In this document: positions 17,201 through 23,560 of the stretch, piece after piece
Position numbering within the stretch: the stretch's first letter is position 1
Layout of the letters: each line of letters starts with the position of its first letter
NCBI GenBank assembly: GCA_900660155.1
Contig: CABFPE010000192.1
Span: 264,812 to 290,062, forward strand
Reading direction: 5' to 3'
Origin: Hofstenia miamia
Lineage: Eukaryota; Xenacoelomorpha; Acoela; Hofsteniidae
DNA length: 25,251 nt
Made by a program: the position numbers and the translations under genes
Notes under the pieces: model-generated
Seen by the model: only the letters and a program-made list of their open reading frames with translations
Databases searched by the model: none
What the model was told of the DNA's origin: nothing

Positions 17201-19136
17201 TATCTTTAAATCAATGGTAAGTTCGTCGCACTTTCGTATCAGGCGCATATATGTAACACTAGTAAACAAACTTGCGTCCAGTGTCACCGTTTGTGGTCAT
17301 TTGAAAGAGAGGGGGCCCAACTATTGTTACTGTCTTCCTCATCCCTCCCCATCTATAGAGTACACGCCTGATAATGCATACGACAATAAACACTTTTCGT
17401 TCATTTAAAATAGCTTTTGCTTAGTAAAGGAAAGCTTTAGTCATGTGTATATTTCCATAGTAAATTGAATCATCAGTTTTAATGGATAGCAAGACATTTA
17501 GTTTCTTCGATTATTAAGAGTTGGATTATTTTAGAAGCACAGTATTTGATCATAAAGATTACAATTAGTTAAAGTTCTTAATAAGTTGCTTACTATGAAT
17601 GTAATACTAATAGCAGTTTAACATAAACTATTTGTAGAAATCAAAGTCTTAAACGTGAAAACGAAATGCTCAAACGAGAATGCGAAGAAATAAAAAAAGA
17701 CTCCAAAGTAAATTCCAAACTCACCACAGGAAGTTCAAAGGAAGTGAGAATTCTAAAAGGAGTTATTAAGACGCTTGAGGCTGAGTTAAGCAAAGAGAAG
17801 TCAAAATATCAGCGCTTATGTACAAAGAAAAATCAGGATTTTAAAACTATTGTAACCGAGGTTAGTTTTTTAGTTTCATCTACTAGTTACATTTCCTTAT
17901 TTAAGATGTTTTCAACATTTTTTTAGCTTGAAGAAGCCAGAATTAACGAGCGCACTTTGAAGGCAAGGCTGAGATCTCTTAATAATGAAGCCTCCATTTT
18001 AAAAAACGGCAGGTAACTTGATTTTTATGAATAAATATTTATATTTCTGCTTTCTTTATCCTCAATTTTGCAAGCAAATATATAATGCTACTAGAGAAAA
18101 TCTTTAATACAATTTTGTTCTCATGTTTGGCGTTTTTAGTTGGCACTTCTTAAATATCAGCTTTAGAAAAAAATTTAGATTTAGACATGGCAACACTCAA
18201 TCTTCACACCTCAGTACAACTTCCAGTCATCAGTGCAGCAAATCATCTCGTGGACGAGAAAGATCATTATCTAAAGAAAGAAGATCATTTGGTGCGAGAT
18301 CCCGGTCACCCTCCCCACGTAAAATTCTTTTAATATTTATTTTAACAGATATATAGTTCCAAGATTTGATCCTACTGCCTATGTTCGTGAAAAAGAACGC
18401 AAGAGAAGTGAGATCGCCAAAAAGCGACGGTGAGCATTTTTTAGATTAGTATTTAATTTTGTTTAGAAATAGAACTTCTAGTAGGGATTCTGTGGGTTCA
18501 TCACTTAATGAATATCGATCAAGATCTCCTTCAGTTGATAGCATGCGAAGCGTAAATTCATCAATCGATTCTGATGTTGATTCATCTAGGGCTAGGTATA
18601 TTAGTTTGAATGAGTCTTATGGGTTTCTATTTTGTAATATCAAATCTTACATTTCCATAAAAAGTATAGGAAATATCTTAGTTTATTATTGGATTTACTA
18701 ATTGAGATTTTAAATTGCATATGAAAATGTATATCAGGTGAAAAGCTGATATACATTTCCATATGCAATTTAAAATCTCTACATGCACACCACTATTATA
18801 TATGTCATAAATTCATAAGTTAGCATTAATACATTTCATTTCGTACTTTCAAATTGAAGCACTATTTTCTGATTTAGTAGCAGGCAAGTAAAAATATTAT
18901 GCATTTTTAGAACTAAGTTTCAGACGACGCATCGAAATTCAATGAAAAAATCTACGAAAGTTGTCCCTCAGTTTACTCCCGCTTCTCAGCCTGCTTTCCG
19001 CAGATCCTTCAAATCCAAAGCGACCGAAAAAACCTCCAAAGGTGGCGCCGGAGACTCCTACGATCAATCCCTTGAACTTGAGGAAATAGATGCGCGATTG
19101 GCGGCTCTTCAGGAATTTATGAAAACAAATTTGTAG
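8756..19136 (+). CDS. CCDC61: CCDC61/VFL3 orthologue, 11 coding exons
   Basis: Centriole/basal-body protein, a SAS-6 relative with an XRCC4-like head, needed for basal-body positioning and ciliary assembly. Exons: 8756-8909, 9782-9864, 10039-10199, 14015-14120, 14164-14207, 17638-17860, 17927-18012, 18167-18318, 18357-18429, 18467-18595, 18911-19136. Every junction is GT-AG and all phases agree. The model gives 478 residues (487 if exon 8 starts at 18140), against 512 in human as I recall it. Head domain about 1-145: FRGVEYIV, STADQWRGVF, IEDLTHKTGNFKQFDIF, LLTYSDLENLRNKK, RYLILTYSVEFDRIHYPLP. Coiled coil about 150-285: LEAELSKEKSKY, LEEARINERTLKARL. Then comes a Ser/Arg-rich segment, the conserved RFDPTAYVREKERKR, and the terminal EEIDARLAALQEFM. 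The start is the first ATG before the conserved FRGVE. No break was seen, so it is probably functional. A transcript is needed to confirm it. Confidence 0.93.
8910..9781 (+). other. CCDC61 intron 1 (872 bp)
   Basis: No gene is visible inside. At about 9139-9260 a G-rich patch (GGAGCTGGAGCCAGAG and similar purine-rich words) stands out from the AT-rich background. It may be a decayed repeat, but no TIR or TSD was found. The rest is AT-rich and unassigned. Confidence 0.5.
9782..9864 (+). CDS. CCDC61: CCDC61 exon 2 (residues 52-79)
   Basis: Codes the most conserved stretch of the family, IEDLTHKTGNFKQFDIF, and then INMLESAICS. The acceptor is AACTTTTAG and the donor TTCG|GTATGT, ending in phase 0. 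It is not visible as an ATG-started ORF because it is only 83 bp long. Confidence 0.92.
10039..10199 (+). CDS. CCDC61: CCDC61 exon 3 (residues 80-133)
   Basis: Acceptor GTACTTAG. The exon reads SSDSVRLELLTYSDLENLR and ends RYLILTYSVEFDR across the donor GACAG|GTTTGT (phase 2). These are the last strands of the head domain. It lacks an internal ATG, so it is easily missed by simple ORF calling. Confidence 0.92.
10786..11056. repeat. (TA)n microsatellite with 202-N assembly gap
   Basis: TA/TATG repeats run into N's at 10825-11026 and resume on the far side. The gap is most likely an unresolved longer (TA)n array, so its drawn size may be arbitrary. ORFs that appear to cross it are artefacts. 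Confidence 0.95.
11877..13488 (-). mobile_element. Tc1-like transposon with IR/DR-type ends, inactive
   Basis: Outer ends are CAGTGTCGGACAAATTAATT on the left and CAGTGTCAGACATATTAATT, reverse-complemented, on the right. Each is flanked by a TA dinucleotide (11875-11876 and 13489-13490), the Tc1/mariner target duplication. A second copy of the motif (GGACAAGTTAATTCGTCACT) lies about 190 bp inside the left end (near 12069). A weaker one lies inside the right end (near 13275-13290). This is an IR/DR layout like that of Sleeping Beauty-type elements. The element is 1612 bp and sits in intron 3 of CCDC61, in the opposite orientation. Confidence 0.85.
12139..13169 (-). pseudogene. Tc1 transposase, frameshifted
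   Basis: A DD34E cut-and-paste transposase. A possible start is ATG at 13167-13169 (MSQISREVHVPRYTVASLL, a helix-turn-helix). That frame stops within 40 codons, and the next part of the DNA-binding domain continues in another frame (12803-13153: LTPQMTRHLRIESQKNPR, VSLRTIRRYLKRAG). The first catalytic Asp lies in FTDESAVDIVPARSQFARR (about 12690-12755), after stops. The C-terminal half (12139-12669) is open: FWGAMWFDGPVPLIRI, QQDHVPCHSG (second Asp), then FLEWPPFSPELSPIENLWG, with 34 residues between that Asp and the Glu. Several frame changes and stops make it nonfunctional. Confidence 0.88.
13617..13735. other. GC-rich patch in intron 3, possible MITE remnant
   Basis: A conspicuous C- and G-rich segment (GGGGAGGAGCTTGGTCCCC; a run of nine C's; CTCTCGGGCGAGTACACCCC) in AT-rich surroundings. 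It ends ACCCCGTATG. It resembles the ends of hAT-type MITEs in this window, but I could not match a left end or a TSD. One ambiguous base lies at 13617. Confidence 0.3.
14015..14120 (+). CDS. CCDC61: CCDC61 exon 4 (residues 133-168)
   Basis: Acceptor TGTGTTTTAG. The first base completes the Arg codon from exon 3 and gives the family-specific R-IHYPLPLPYTGKPDP, followed by the start of the coiled coil (LQEELRLLKAALSK). The donor is AAAAAT|GTAATA, phase 0. Confidence 0.92.
14121..14163 (+). other. CCDC61 intron 4, 43 bp
   Basis: GTAATA...TTTGTTTAG, T-rich throughout. Removal joins two exons in phase 0. Reading through it in frame meets a TGA stop, so it is not an alternative coding segment. 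Confidence 0.85.
14164..14207 (+). CDS. CCDC61: CCDC61 exon 5, microexon (residues 169-183)
   Basis: A 44-bp exon coding DYAEKSLEYIKLQK plus two bases of a Glu codon, part of the coiled coil. The donor GA|GTATGT is consensus. The split codon is completed by the first base of exon 6, 3.4 kb away, giving QKENQSLKREN. Confidence 0.85.
14230..14260. repeat. (TA)n microsatellite
   Basis: Fifteen TA units just after exon 5, ending at CAT and an ambiguous base (14264), so the repeat length is uncertain. Confidence 0.9.
14449..14480. repeat. (TA)n microsatellite, left flank of the Ginger-like element
   Basis: Two TA runs interrupted by CTG. They abut the left TIR directly. Confidence 0.85.
14482..14539 (+). 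repeat. Left terminal inverted repeat of the Ginger-like element
   Basis: 58 bp that pair with 15125-15182 with a single mismatch (A/G after CAAACG). It is preceded directly by TATATATG. Confidence 0.85.
14657..14914 (+). pseudogene. C-terminal exon of a Ginger/KRBA2-like transposase (partial)
   Basis: The open frame is preceded by a plausible acceptor, TTTTCATTCAG|CTAGTGG. It codes VGIATEGDD, IIKTKYGILDTRLFNG, then LSIRAAAKQESIGQ and a closing Cys-rich tail, CNCTGTCQRRTCRCKKTR, with stop at 14912-14914. The order 'iGT..G.l' - 'lSiReaa..qSi' - C.C...C...C.C matches the end of KRAB-A-domain-containing-protein-2-like/Ginger integrase-type transposases, where a Cys-rich domain follows a small beta-barrel. 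The DDE integrase core is absent, so it is only a fragment. Splicing from CCDC61 exon 5 (phase 2) into this acceptor would give an immediate TAG, so a fusion is unlikely. Confidence 0.6.
15125..15182 (-). repeat. Right terminal inverted repeat of the Ginger-like element
   Basis: Reverse complement of the left end, followed directly by (TA)n. It overlaps the 22-bp palindrome at 15111-15132. Confidence 0.85.
15183..15206. repeat. (TA)n microsatellite, right flank of the Ginger-like element
   Basis: About 12 TA units directly after the right TIR. Together with the left tract this suggests insertion into a pre-existing (TA)n array. Confidence 0.9.
16603..16663 (+). other. Possible Penelope-like element terminus
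   Basis: The segment CCTGAGGAAGGCCAAC, a short hairpin-capable stretch and then CAAAACATTGATG resemble the 'CCTGA.GAAGGC ... CGAAAC' words common at the ends of Penelope-like retroelements, which carry hammerhead ribozymes. The core is degenerate (CAAAAC where CGAAAC is expected) and no RT is nearby. Tentative. Confidence 0.25.
17240..17370. repeat. CAGGCG...CGCCTG-ended repeat, hAT-MITE-like
   Basis: Begins CAGGCGCATATAT and ends CGCCTG, giving short inverted ends. It shares the word TTTGAAAGAG plus a G-run with the right half of the 7460-7691 MITE, so the two are probably relatives. The flanks (TTTCGTAT and ATAATGCA) do not form a duplication, so it may be a rearranged copy. Non-coding. 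Confidence 0.4.
17638..17860 (+). CDS. CCDC61: CCDC61 exon 6 (residues 183-257)
   Basis: Acceptor ACTATTTGTAG. The exon is strongly coiled-coil-forming (NQSLKRENEMLKRECEEIKK; LKGVIKTLEAELSKEKSKY) and matches the family's central helix. The donor is ACCGAG|GTTAGT, phase 0. Confidence 0.9.
17927..18012 (+). CDS. CCDC61: CCDC61 exon 7 (residues 258-286)
   Basis: Acceptor CATTTTTTTAG. Codes LEEARINERTLKARLRSLN, the end of the coiled coil and among the best-conserved parts of the family. It ends GGCAG|GTAACT in phase 2, after a 66-bp preceding intron. Confidence 0.92.
18167..18318 (+). CDS. CCDC61: CCDC61 exon 8 (Ser/Arg-rich; acceptor uncertain)
   Basis: Low-complexity basic segment (KSSRGRERSLSKERRSF, then RSRSPSP) that follows the coiled coil, as in vertebrate CCDC61. 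Four in-phase AG acceptors exist, giving exon starts at 18140, 18167, 18179 or 18185. 18140 has the best pyrimidine tract (GGCGTTTTTAG), and 18167 (CAGCTTTAG) gives the more basic start. The choice changes only 3 to 15 residues. The donor is CCCCAC|GTAAAA, phase 1. Confidence 0.75.
18319..18356 (+). other. CCDC61 intron 8, 38 bp
   Basis: GTAAAA...ATATATAG. The earlier AG at 18349 (TTTAACAG) cannot be used because it leaves an in-frame TAG. The one at 18356 restores the frame into PRFDPTAYV. The frame argument fixes the boundary at 38 bp. Confidence 0.82.
18357..18429 (+). CDS. CCDC61: CCDC61 exon 9 (residues 337-360)
   Basis: Codes the conserved RFDPTAYVREKERKRSEIA block (RFDPTAFVKAKERK in human, from memory of the family). 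A 73-bp exon between two tiny introns; it ends in phase 2 at the donor CGACG|GTGAGC. Confidence 0.92.
18430..18466 (+). other. CCDC61 intron 9, 37 bp
   Basis: GTGAGC...TTTTGTTTAG. It is the smallest intron of the gene and close to the lower limit for spliceosomal introns in animals. A possible branch-point A lies in the TTAGATTAG or TATTTAAT stretch. Confidence 0.82.
18467..18595 (+). CDS. CCDC61: CCDC61 exon 10 (residues 361-403)
   Basis: Ser-rich: NRTSSRDSVGSSLNEYRSRS, then VDSMRSVNSSIDSDVDSS. It corresponds to the 'NRSSSVDSFRSR' region of vertebrate CCDC61 and is a likely phosphorylation-rich linker. The donor is GCTAG|GTATAT, phase 2. Confidence 0.88.
18596..18910 (+). other. CCDC61 intron 10 (315 bp)
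   Basis: AT-rich intron with consensus GTATAT donor and TTTTTAG acceptor. It contains the hairpin at 18704-18779. Confidence 0.85.
18704..18779. repeat. Near-perfect intronic hairpin, 34-bp arms
   Basis: The left arm is 18704-18737 and the right arm 18746-18779. They are perfectly complementary except for one A/C position, with an 8-base loop GTGAAAAG. In the pre-mRNA this would fold into a long, stable stem between exons 10 and 11. It could be a recent inverted duplication, a foldback MITE or a hairpin RNA precursor; nothing in the sequence decides which. Confidence 0.85.
18911..19136 (+). CDS. CCDC61: CCDC61 exon 11, C-terminus and stop
   Basis: Acceptor TGCATTTTTAG. The nearer TTTCAG at 18923 is out of phase and is therefore rejected. 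The exon opens TKFQTTHRNSMKK and ends in the conserved EEIDARLAALQEFMKTNL before TAG at 19134-19136. Codon use here is clearly richer in G and C than the surrounding introns. Confidence 0.9.
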
Positions 19137-19240
19137 AGTAATTTGTATTTTTAATTTGGATGTTTTAACAATTTGCAATTATGTTAATAAGAGTTTATAT
19201 GTTATGTTGTGAGTAATTTTATGCTACAATTGTTTTGTAA

Positions 19241-19246
19241 AATAAA
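19241..19246 (+). terminator. Polyadenylation signal AATAAA of CCDC61
   Basis: A canonical AATAAA 105 bp after the stop codon. It is followed by a T-rich stretch (TTTTCTTCGTTTCC) that fits a cleavage and downstream-element region. Confidence 0.7.
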
Positions 19247-19546
19247 GTTTTCTTCGTTTCCTTTATTGTAAGATATTTGTGTAGTAAATTATTTTAATAG
19301 ATGGTGATGCTAAATTTTAATGCTATATTAAATCTGATTAGCTGATATTGTTCATGGTTCGGATTTTTAACATTTAATGTTCTACTTATGACTTGAGAAC
19401 AACATTAATGAATTATTCGAAGTTAGTATTTCGCATCAAAGCATTGGAACTGGTTCATCATTACTATTATATAGTGGAAGCAAATAGCAGTTCAATAAAT
19501 TTATTTTGTCTAATAACATACATTAATATTAAATATTTTAAAGCAC
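19247..19546. other. Region downstream of CCDC61, unassigned
   Basis: AT-rich, with no recognisable coding or repeat signal between the polyadenylation signal and the TTAA-flanked element. Confidence 0.5.
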
Positions 19547-19550
19547 TTAA

Positions 19551-19742
19551 GGGGGTGCCACACGATGGACTTTGTCCCGAGTCAAATGAACTATGTTAAG
19601 TGCTTTTTGGCATGCCACACGATGAACTCACGCCCCGGCACATGCTCCCGAAAGTAATTGTCTTGCAATTATCTCGCGCGGGAACAGATGCTACACGGAG
19701 TGCATTTAACTTAAGTGTTTTAACCTAGCGAAAAAGCCCCCT
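19551..19742. mobile_element. MITE-like element flanked by TTAA
   Basis: A 192-bp segment that is GC-rich relative to its surroundings. It starts GGGGGTGCCACACG and ends AAGCCCCCT, with TTAA directly outside each end (19547-19550 and 19743-19746). TTAA duplications with short G/C terminal repeats fit a piggyBac-type MITE. Internally the word GCCACACGATG occurs twice, about 57 bp apart. The terminal repeat is only about 6 bp, and TTAA is common in this AT-rich DNA, so the assignment is moderate. Confidence 0.4.
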
Positions 19743-20121
19743 TTAATAGTTAGCTTCTCAATTATTTAGACAAAAATATTTTTTTTACTTAAGAGAAATA
19801 TTGGCAGCATTAGTAGATTATAATAATCTCAGAGTTGCGAAAGTGGGCAGTGGTAATGATCAAGAGAAGCGTACTGCTGGAGAAGCTTGAGAAACCGCAG
19901 TGGGGATAACTTTGAGGATGTAAAGGAAAAGTGCATGTACTTAGGACTGATAGAAACAAACAGAGTAGACCATGAGGAAATGACGTCAATACTAAGGAAA
20001 TAATATAAGTGGAGGGTAAGTAAGGTATTACAAAAGTCAACATAGAATCTGCATAAACTTTATGCCATAAAGACAATAAATACCTGGACAATACCAATTT
20101 TGCGAGGCTGGCTATATTAAC

Positions 20122-20590
20122 ATCGAATGCAAACCACCAAATGAAAAACATTGGATATCAACCATATAATGAAAATATCGAATTTAAATCATCAAAGAAT
20201 TTACTTAAAGCTTAACTTTTTACAAAAATGTTTACTTAACATTTCCTCACGGCAGTATGATTTTACCATTTTTACTATAAATTTAATTTTCATTTCCTAC
20301 ATCTAAATTGCCCAATATTTTGCATTTTTTCAAATTTTTTTAATATTTTTACATGCTGATATGCGCTGGGCTGTTTTATTTTGATTTTCTTACTTGTCCA
20401 GCCATTAATGCGTTTGTAGTGGGTTATGGCAGCGTTATAATTTATAGCATTACTGTAAAAATTACGTATGAACAGCAAAATCGTACTGCTGGTCAGAAAA
20501 CCTACATATAGCCTCCCTTTTACGATACTCGGCAGAATTAGCTAGGTTTCTAATTGTTAATTTTTATCTGAATATAGAATATCGCATCTT
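20122..20590. other. Unidentified insertion of about 470 bp inside retrotransposon copy A
   Basis: Retrotransposon similarity stops after ...EAGYIN at about 20121 and resumes with NELGELDIE at about 20592, so this AT-rich block appears inserted. I found no coding capacity, convincing TIR or clear target duplication in it. It could be a MITE, a SINE or diverged spacer. Confidence 0.4.
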
Positions 20591-21212
20591 ATAAGAATGA
20601 ACTAGGGGAGCTAGACATTGAGAACAGAAAGTTACTTGCCGCGGAAAAACCTGCTTAAATGGAGATTTTGTTAGACTGTAAATGGCCAGGCATAAGAGGA
20701 AAGAAACTGCTTAGTGTGGAGAAAAATGTCGAAGCAGAAGCACTAGGCTAATGGAATATGTAGCAAAGCAACCTAAAGGAAGACTACTGAGTTCAGTATG
20801 CCTTTAAGGAAGATAAGAGCAGAATGTAAGGTAGAGTAGAATAAAAGCAAAGAAAAACATTATACGGACAGAAGGCAATGCATGGAGAATATTGGAGGAA
20901 TACAAAAGCACTGATAATGGCAGCATAGGAGCAATCAGTCATGAAAAACTGAGTAAAGAAGCACATAGACAGAAAAGTTAAAGTAATTGACAAATGCAGG
21001 CTATTTAAACATGAATTCGAGACTGTGGATTAGATATCAGCGTGTGAACACATAATTAGACCGGTGATAAATGGTATAAATATAAGCCACTGTCAGTCAG
21101 CTGGGCTTCTACCCGGAGCTCAGCCCGCACTTTTTACGAGCTGTGGGTCGGGTTGCGGGCTGAAAACGAGTGAAAAATAAATAAACTAGAGTAAATTTCA
21201 TCACATTTATTT

Positions 21213-23102
21213 TCAATCAACAAAAAGTCTGTTAACGTTTTCATTGTCCAAGGAGCGGCTGGGTTGGACATTGAATGGTAGGTGTGGGTACACTTGAAGA
21301 ATGTTGTACTTGATAAACAACATTTTTTCAACAATTTTCGCTTTCAAGTATGCACGCAGCCTCGTGTGCACAAGTTTATGACGCGAAAATACATGTTCCG
21401 CTGCGGCTTCGCTTGTCGGCATCTTCATTAAAAATTGATCCCGAAAGACTTTGAGCTTAAGGTTTATAGTTTGAACTCCTGTTCCCATGATAGGATTGAG
21501 ATAATGCTGCTCAAGGGTTTCTCCAATGGAAGAGCTCACGTTTGATGCCCACTCAATTGCATTTTTTATGTTTTGCTCCGGATGATCAATATCCCCTTTG
21601 AGAATTTGGAGAAGCGTTGTAATAGGGTTTTCACACCAGACAATGTACTCTCCAATAATATCCGCTATTTCAGTGAAACCCAAGTGCGTAAGGCGTTCCC
21701 AGTTACTGTGGTCCGACTGAGCATAATTGAGAATTTTTTTCAAAGGAGCAAGTATCGATAGAGCAAGAGAAATAACAGGGTCCTAGTCGCATTTTTTCTG
21801 TAAGTCTTTGAGGCGGTCAATCTTACTATTCCAACGTGTCTCGCAAAATCTTCGCAAATTCCCCACTTGAATTTCACGGATTAAAATCTCATCCGCCTTT
21901 TTAAGGCTTGGAACACGCTGGAATCCTTTTTTGATTATAAGATTCAATATGTGGGCTCCACAGCGCATACCAGCAACCGATGGGTTATTGGCGATAATTT
22001 TTCGGATAGTGGCTTGGCAAGAGGCAGCATTGTCAGCGACCAGTGCAACCACTTGGATATTCGAGTTTTTAAGCTCCTCAATAACTGTCGATAACTGGGA
22101 AGCAATTGCATCAGAGCTTTGACCTTGGTCCATAATGAAACTCCGCCAGAAAATAGGTTTTCGGGTCTTTGTAAAATTGAACACAACACAATTGTGTTTC
22201 TCATGGGTCACTGCATTTGTCCAACCGTCGAACGCAAGCATAACGGAGTTGTTTATCTGATCGGTAATTTTTGTTTTTACCTCTGCAAATAATTCAACGA
22301 TTTCTTGGCGTAAAGCATCGTTTGTCAGAGTGAAACCATGCGCCCACGATGTAACTGGATCTTGGTAAAAATTAAGAGGCACTGGATGGGATGCAACACA
22401 TGTGGAAATGGCAAATCGTCTTTTCAAAGGAAGACTTGGAAGTTGTTTTGACCTTTGAAAAATTTAGCCACTGAAGGGACTGCTTCTTCATGTTTTCTCT
22501 TCCTCTGAAACTCTTCAAATAATGCAGCGTGCTTGGCTTTGTAATGTTCTTTTAATGCACGGAAGCCTACCGTACGCAGGCCTACACTCGCGGGGGGACG
22601 GCGTCCCCTCACTTATTTTTTTTTATAAATTTAAGGAGGACGCAGCAGGCTCAGACTGGCCACTGCCAAATTTTATAGACACCAATAATTTTATAAAGAT
22701 ACAGAAACATGTCATAGAAATCTATTATGTTTTATTTTTTGTGTTAGTATAACATAGAAATGTCTAGATAGACATAATAATCATACTACGCCACGCTTAT
22801 TTTATCATTTTTAGTTTACACATTTGTTAATTAGCATGTAGGATTGAAAGTTCTAGAATTATGCCAAATTTTGTATCTGTAGTATTTGATAAGAAATATA
22901 TTTGAAACAATTACATGTAGCTTGTTATTTTGAAAAAATTTTTGTGGTCAAAATTGCGTCCCCCACTTTTCTCATTAGCAGTGCAGCCCACCGTACGTAC
23001 ATTGTATTTGTACTGTTGCCAGCATTGCTTACAAACAGCTTTCTCGGCATGCACGTTTATTTCAAACAAGCTACTGTAATCCGACGTAATAGCATCCATC
23101 AT
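21213..23102 (-). pseudogene. hAT transposase with BED finger, broken
   Basis: RNase-H-fold cut-and-paste transposase, in pieces. The BED zinc finger starts at 22990-23102 (HAEKAVCKQCWQQYKYNVR) and continues after the nested insertion with LKEHYKAKH (22424-22576). A frameshift near 22440 separates AKFF from KRRFAISTCVASHPVPLNF. The DUF659 core follows (21786-22427: VMLAFDGWTNAVTHEKHNC, VVALVADNAASCQATIRKI, RCGAHILNLIIKKG, CETRWNSKI). An in-frame TAG lies at 21783-21785. The same frame then resumes through the C-terminal dimerisation domain (21213-21780: MPTSEAAAEHVFSRHKLVH, then MLFIKYN). Three separate lesions (insertion, frameshift, stop) make it dead. Apart from these it is well preserved, so inactivation was fairly recent. 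Confidence 0.9.
22577..22989. mobile_element. Nested hAT-type MITE, 413 bp, in the BED finger
   Basis: The 8-bp word ACCGTACG is present on both sides (22569-22576 and 22990-22997). The ends are imperfect inverted repeats: CAGGCCTACACTCG on the left, GGGCTGCACTGC on the right (reverse complement), each followed inward by a GGGGGACG word. The 413 bp plus one TSD copy total 421 bp. Subtracting these puts the two halves of the BED finger into one frame, which independently supports a simple insertion. Non-coding. Confidence 0.85.
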
Positions 23103-23450
23103 TCATGACATCTGAAGCAACAGTGAATTTACAGTCCACTTGACATGAGTCACATGACACTTGAGTGAGCGGAAATTAAACAAATAAGAATGAAGTGCTC
23201 TTTAGCGTACAACAATGATAAGAGGCCTGTGGCGGTTGCGGGCGCGGGTCGGGTCAGACAGTGCGGGCTGCGGGTAAATTTTCAGAAGAAGCCCAGTCAG
23301 TCAGAGAATGAGAAGGTTACGATACTGTGGAACTTTAACATACAGACTAGGAATACTGAATCGGAGTGGGGAGCTAGTGCAGAGGGCAATGCTGTTAGGA
23401 ACAGTTGGAATCCAGAGAACTGAGTGTCATACCAGCATGAAGCTGTGAAG

Positions 23451-23560
23451 AAATACTGATATATGAAATTTATTATAGTGCTGCTGATTACTTTTCACTT
23501 TTTATCGTAACGTTGATTACATTTTTTGGTATAATCAAAATGTCTTTGCTATACCACTAG
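23451..23560. other. Spacer between retrotransposon copy A and Polinton remnant
   Basis: AT-rich, no feature identified. The junction between the two elements must lie here. Confidence 0.5.

Larger units (their letters stand above)
14208..17637 (+). other. CCDC61 intron 5 (about 3.4 kb)
   Basis: It contains (TA)n tracts, a Ginger/KRBA2-like nonautonomous element, an ambiguous base at 14264 and another at 16218, a possible Penelope-like terminus and a CAGGCG-ended repeat. 15210-16590 and 16810-17235 show no gene or repeat that I can assign. Confidence 0.8.
21101..23296 (-). mobile_element. hAT (ZBED/DUF659-type) transposon, 2196 bp, inactive
   Basis: Exact 8-bp target duplications TCAGTCAG lie at 21093-21100 and 23297-23304. 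The ends are inverted: CTGGGCTTCTACCCGGAGCT on the left, and CTGGGCTTCTTCTGAAAATT (reverse complement) on the right, with further shared ACCCG and AGCCCGCAC words inside. The transposase lies on the minus strand. The element interrupts retrotransposon copy A within its coding frame, so it is younger than that copy. It is itself interrupted by a smaller element at 22577-22989. Confidence 0.92.
19830..23450 (+). mobile_element. Decayed non-LTR retrotransposon, copy A, split by two insertions
   Basis: Plus-strand remnants of the C-terminal part of a widespread animal retrotransposon, in order. KEKCMYLGL and INTWTIPILR lie at about 19920-20120. NELGELDIENRKLL, then KKLLSVEKNVEAEAL and a purine-rich segment, lie at about 20590-21092. 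NEKVTILWNFNIQT and a short LLGTVGIQRTE-like end lie at 23297-23450. The pieces match, in the same order, one protein family whose ORF ends with RNH-like/zinc sequences. An unknown insertion (about 20122-20590) and a hAT transposon (21101-23296) interrupt it. Many stops and deletions show an old copy. The clade was not determined. Confidence 0.7.

Noticed and set aside
17028..17408. A 126-codon ORF in CCDC61 intron 5
   Set aside because: No family resemblance. It overlaps the CAGGCG-ended repeat at 17240-17370 and lies between spliced exons of a well-supported gene.
18349..18350. Alternative acceptor TTTAACAG for CCDC61 exon 9
   Set aside because: Leaves an in-frame TAG before the conserved RFDPTAYV block.
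18921..18923. Alternative acceptor TTTCAG for CCDC61 exon 11
   Set aside because: Wrong phase after exon 10; it leads to TGA within seven codons. The AG at 18909-18910 keeps the frame.
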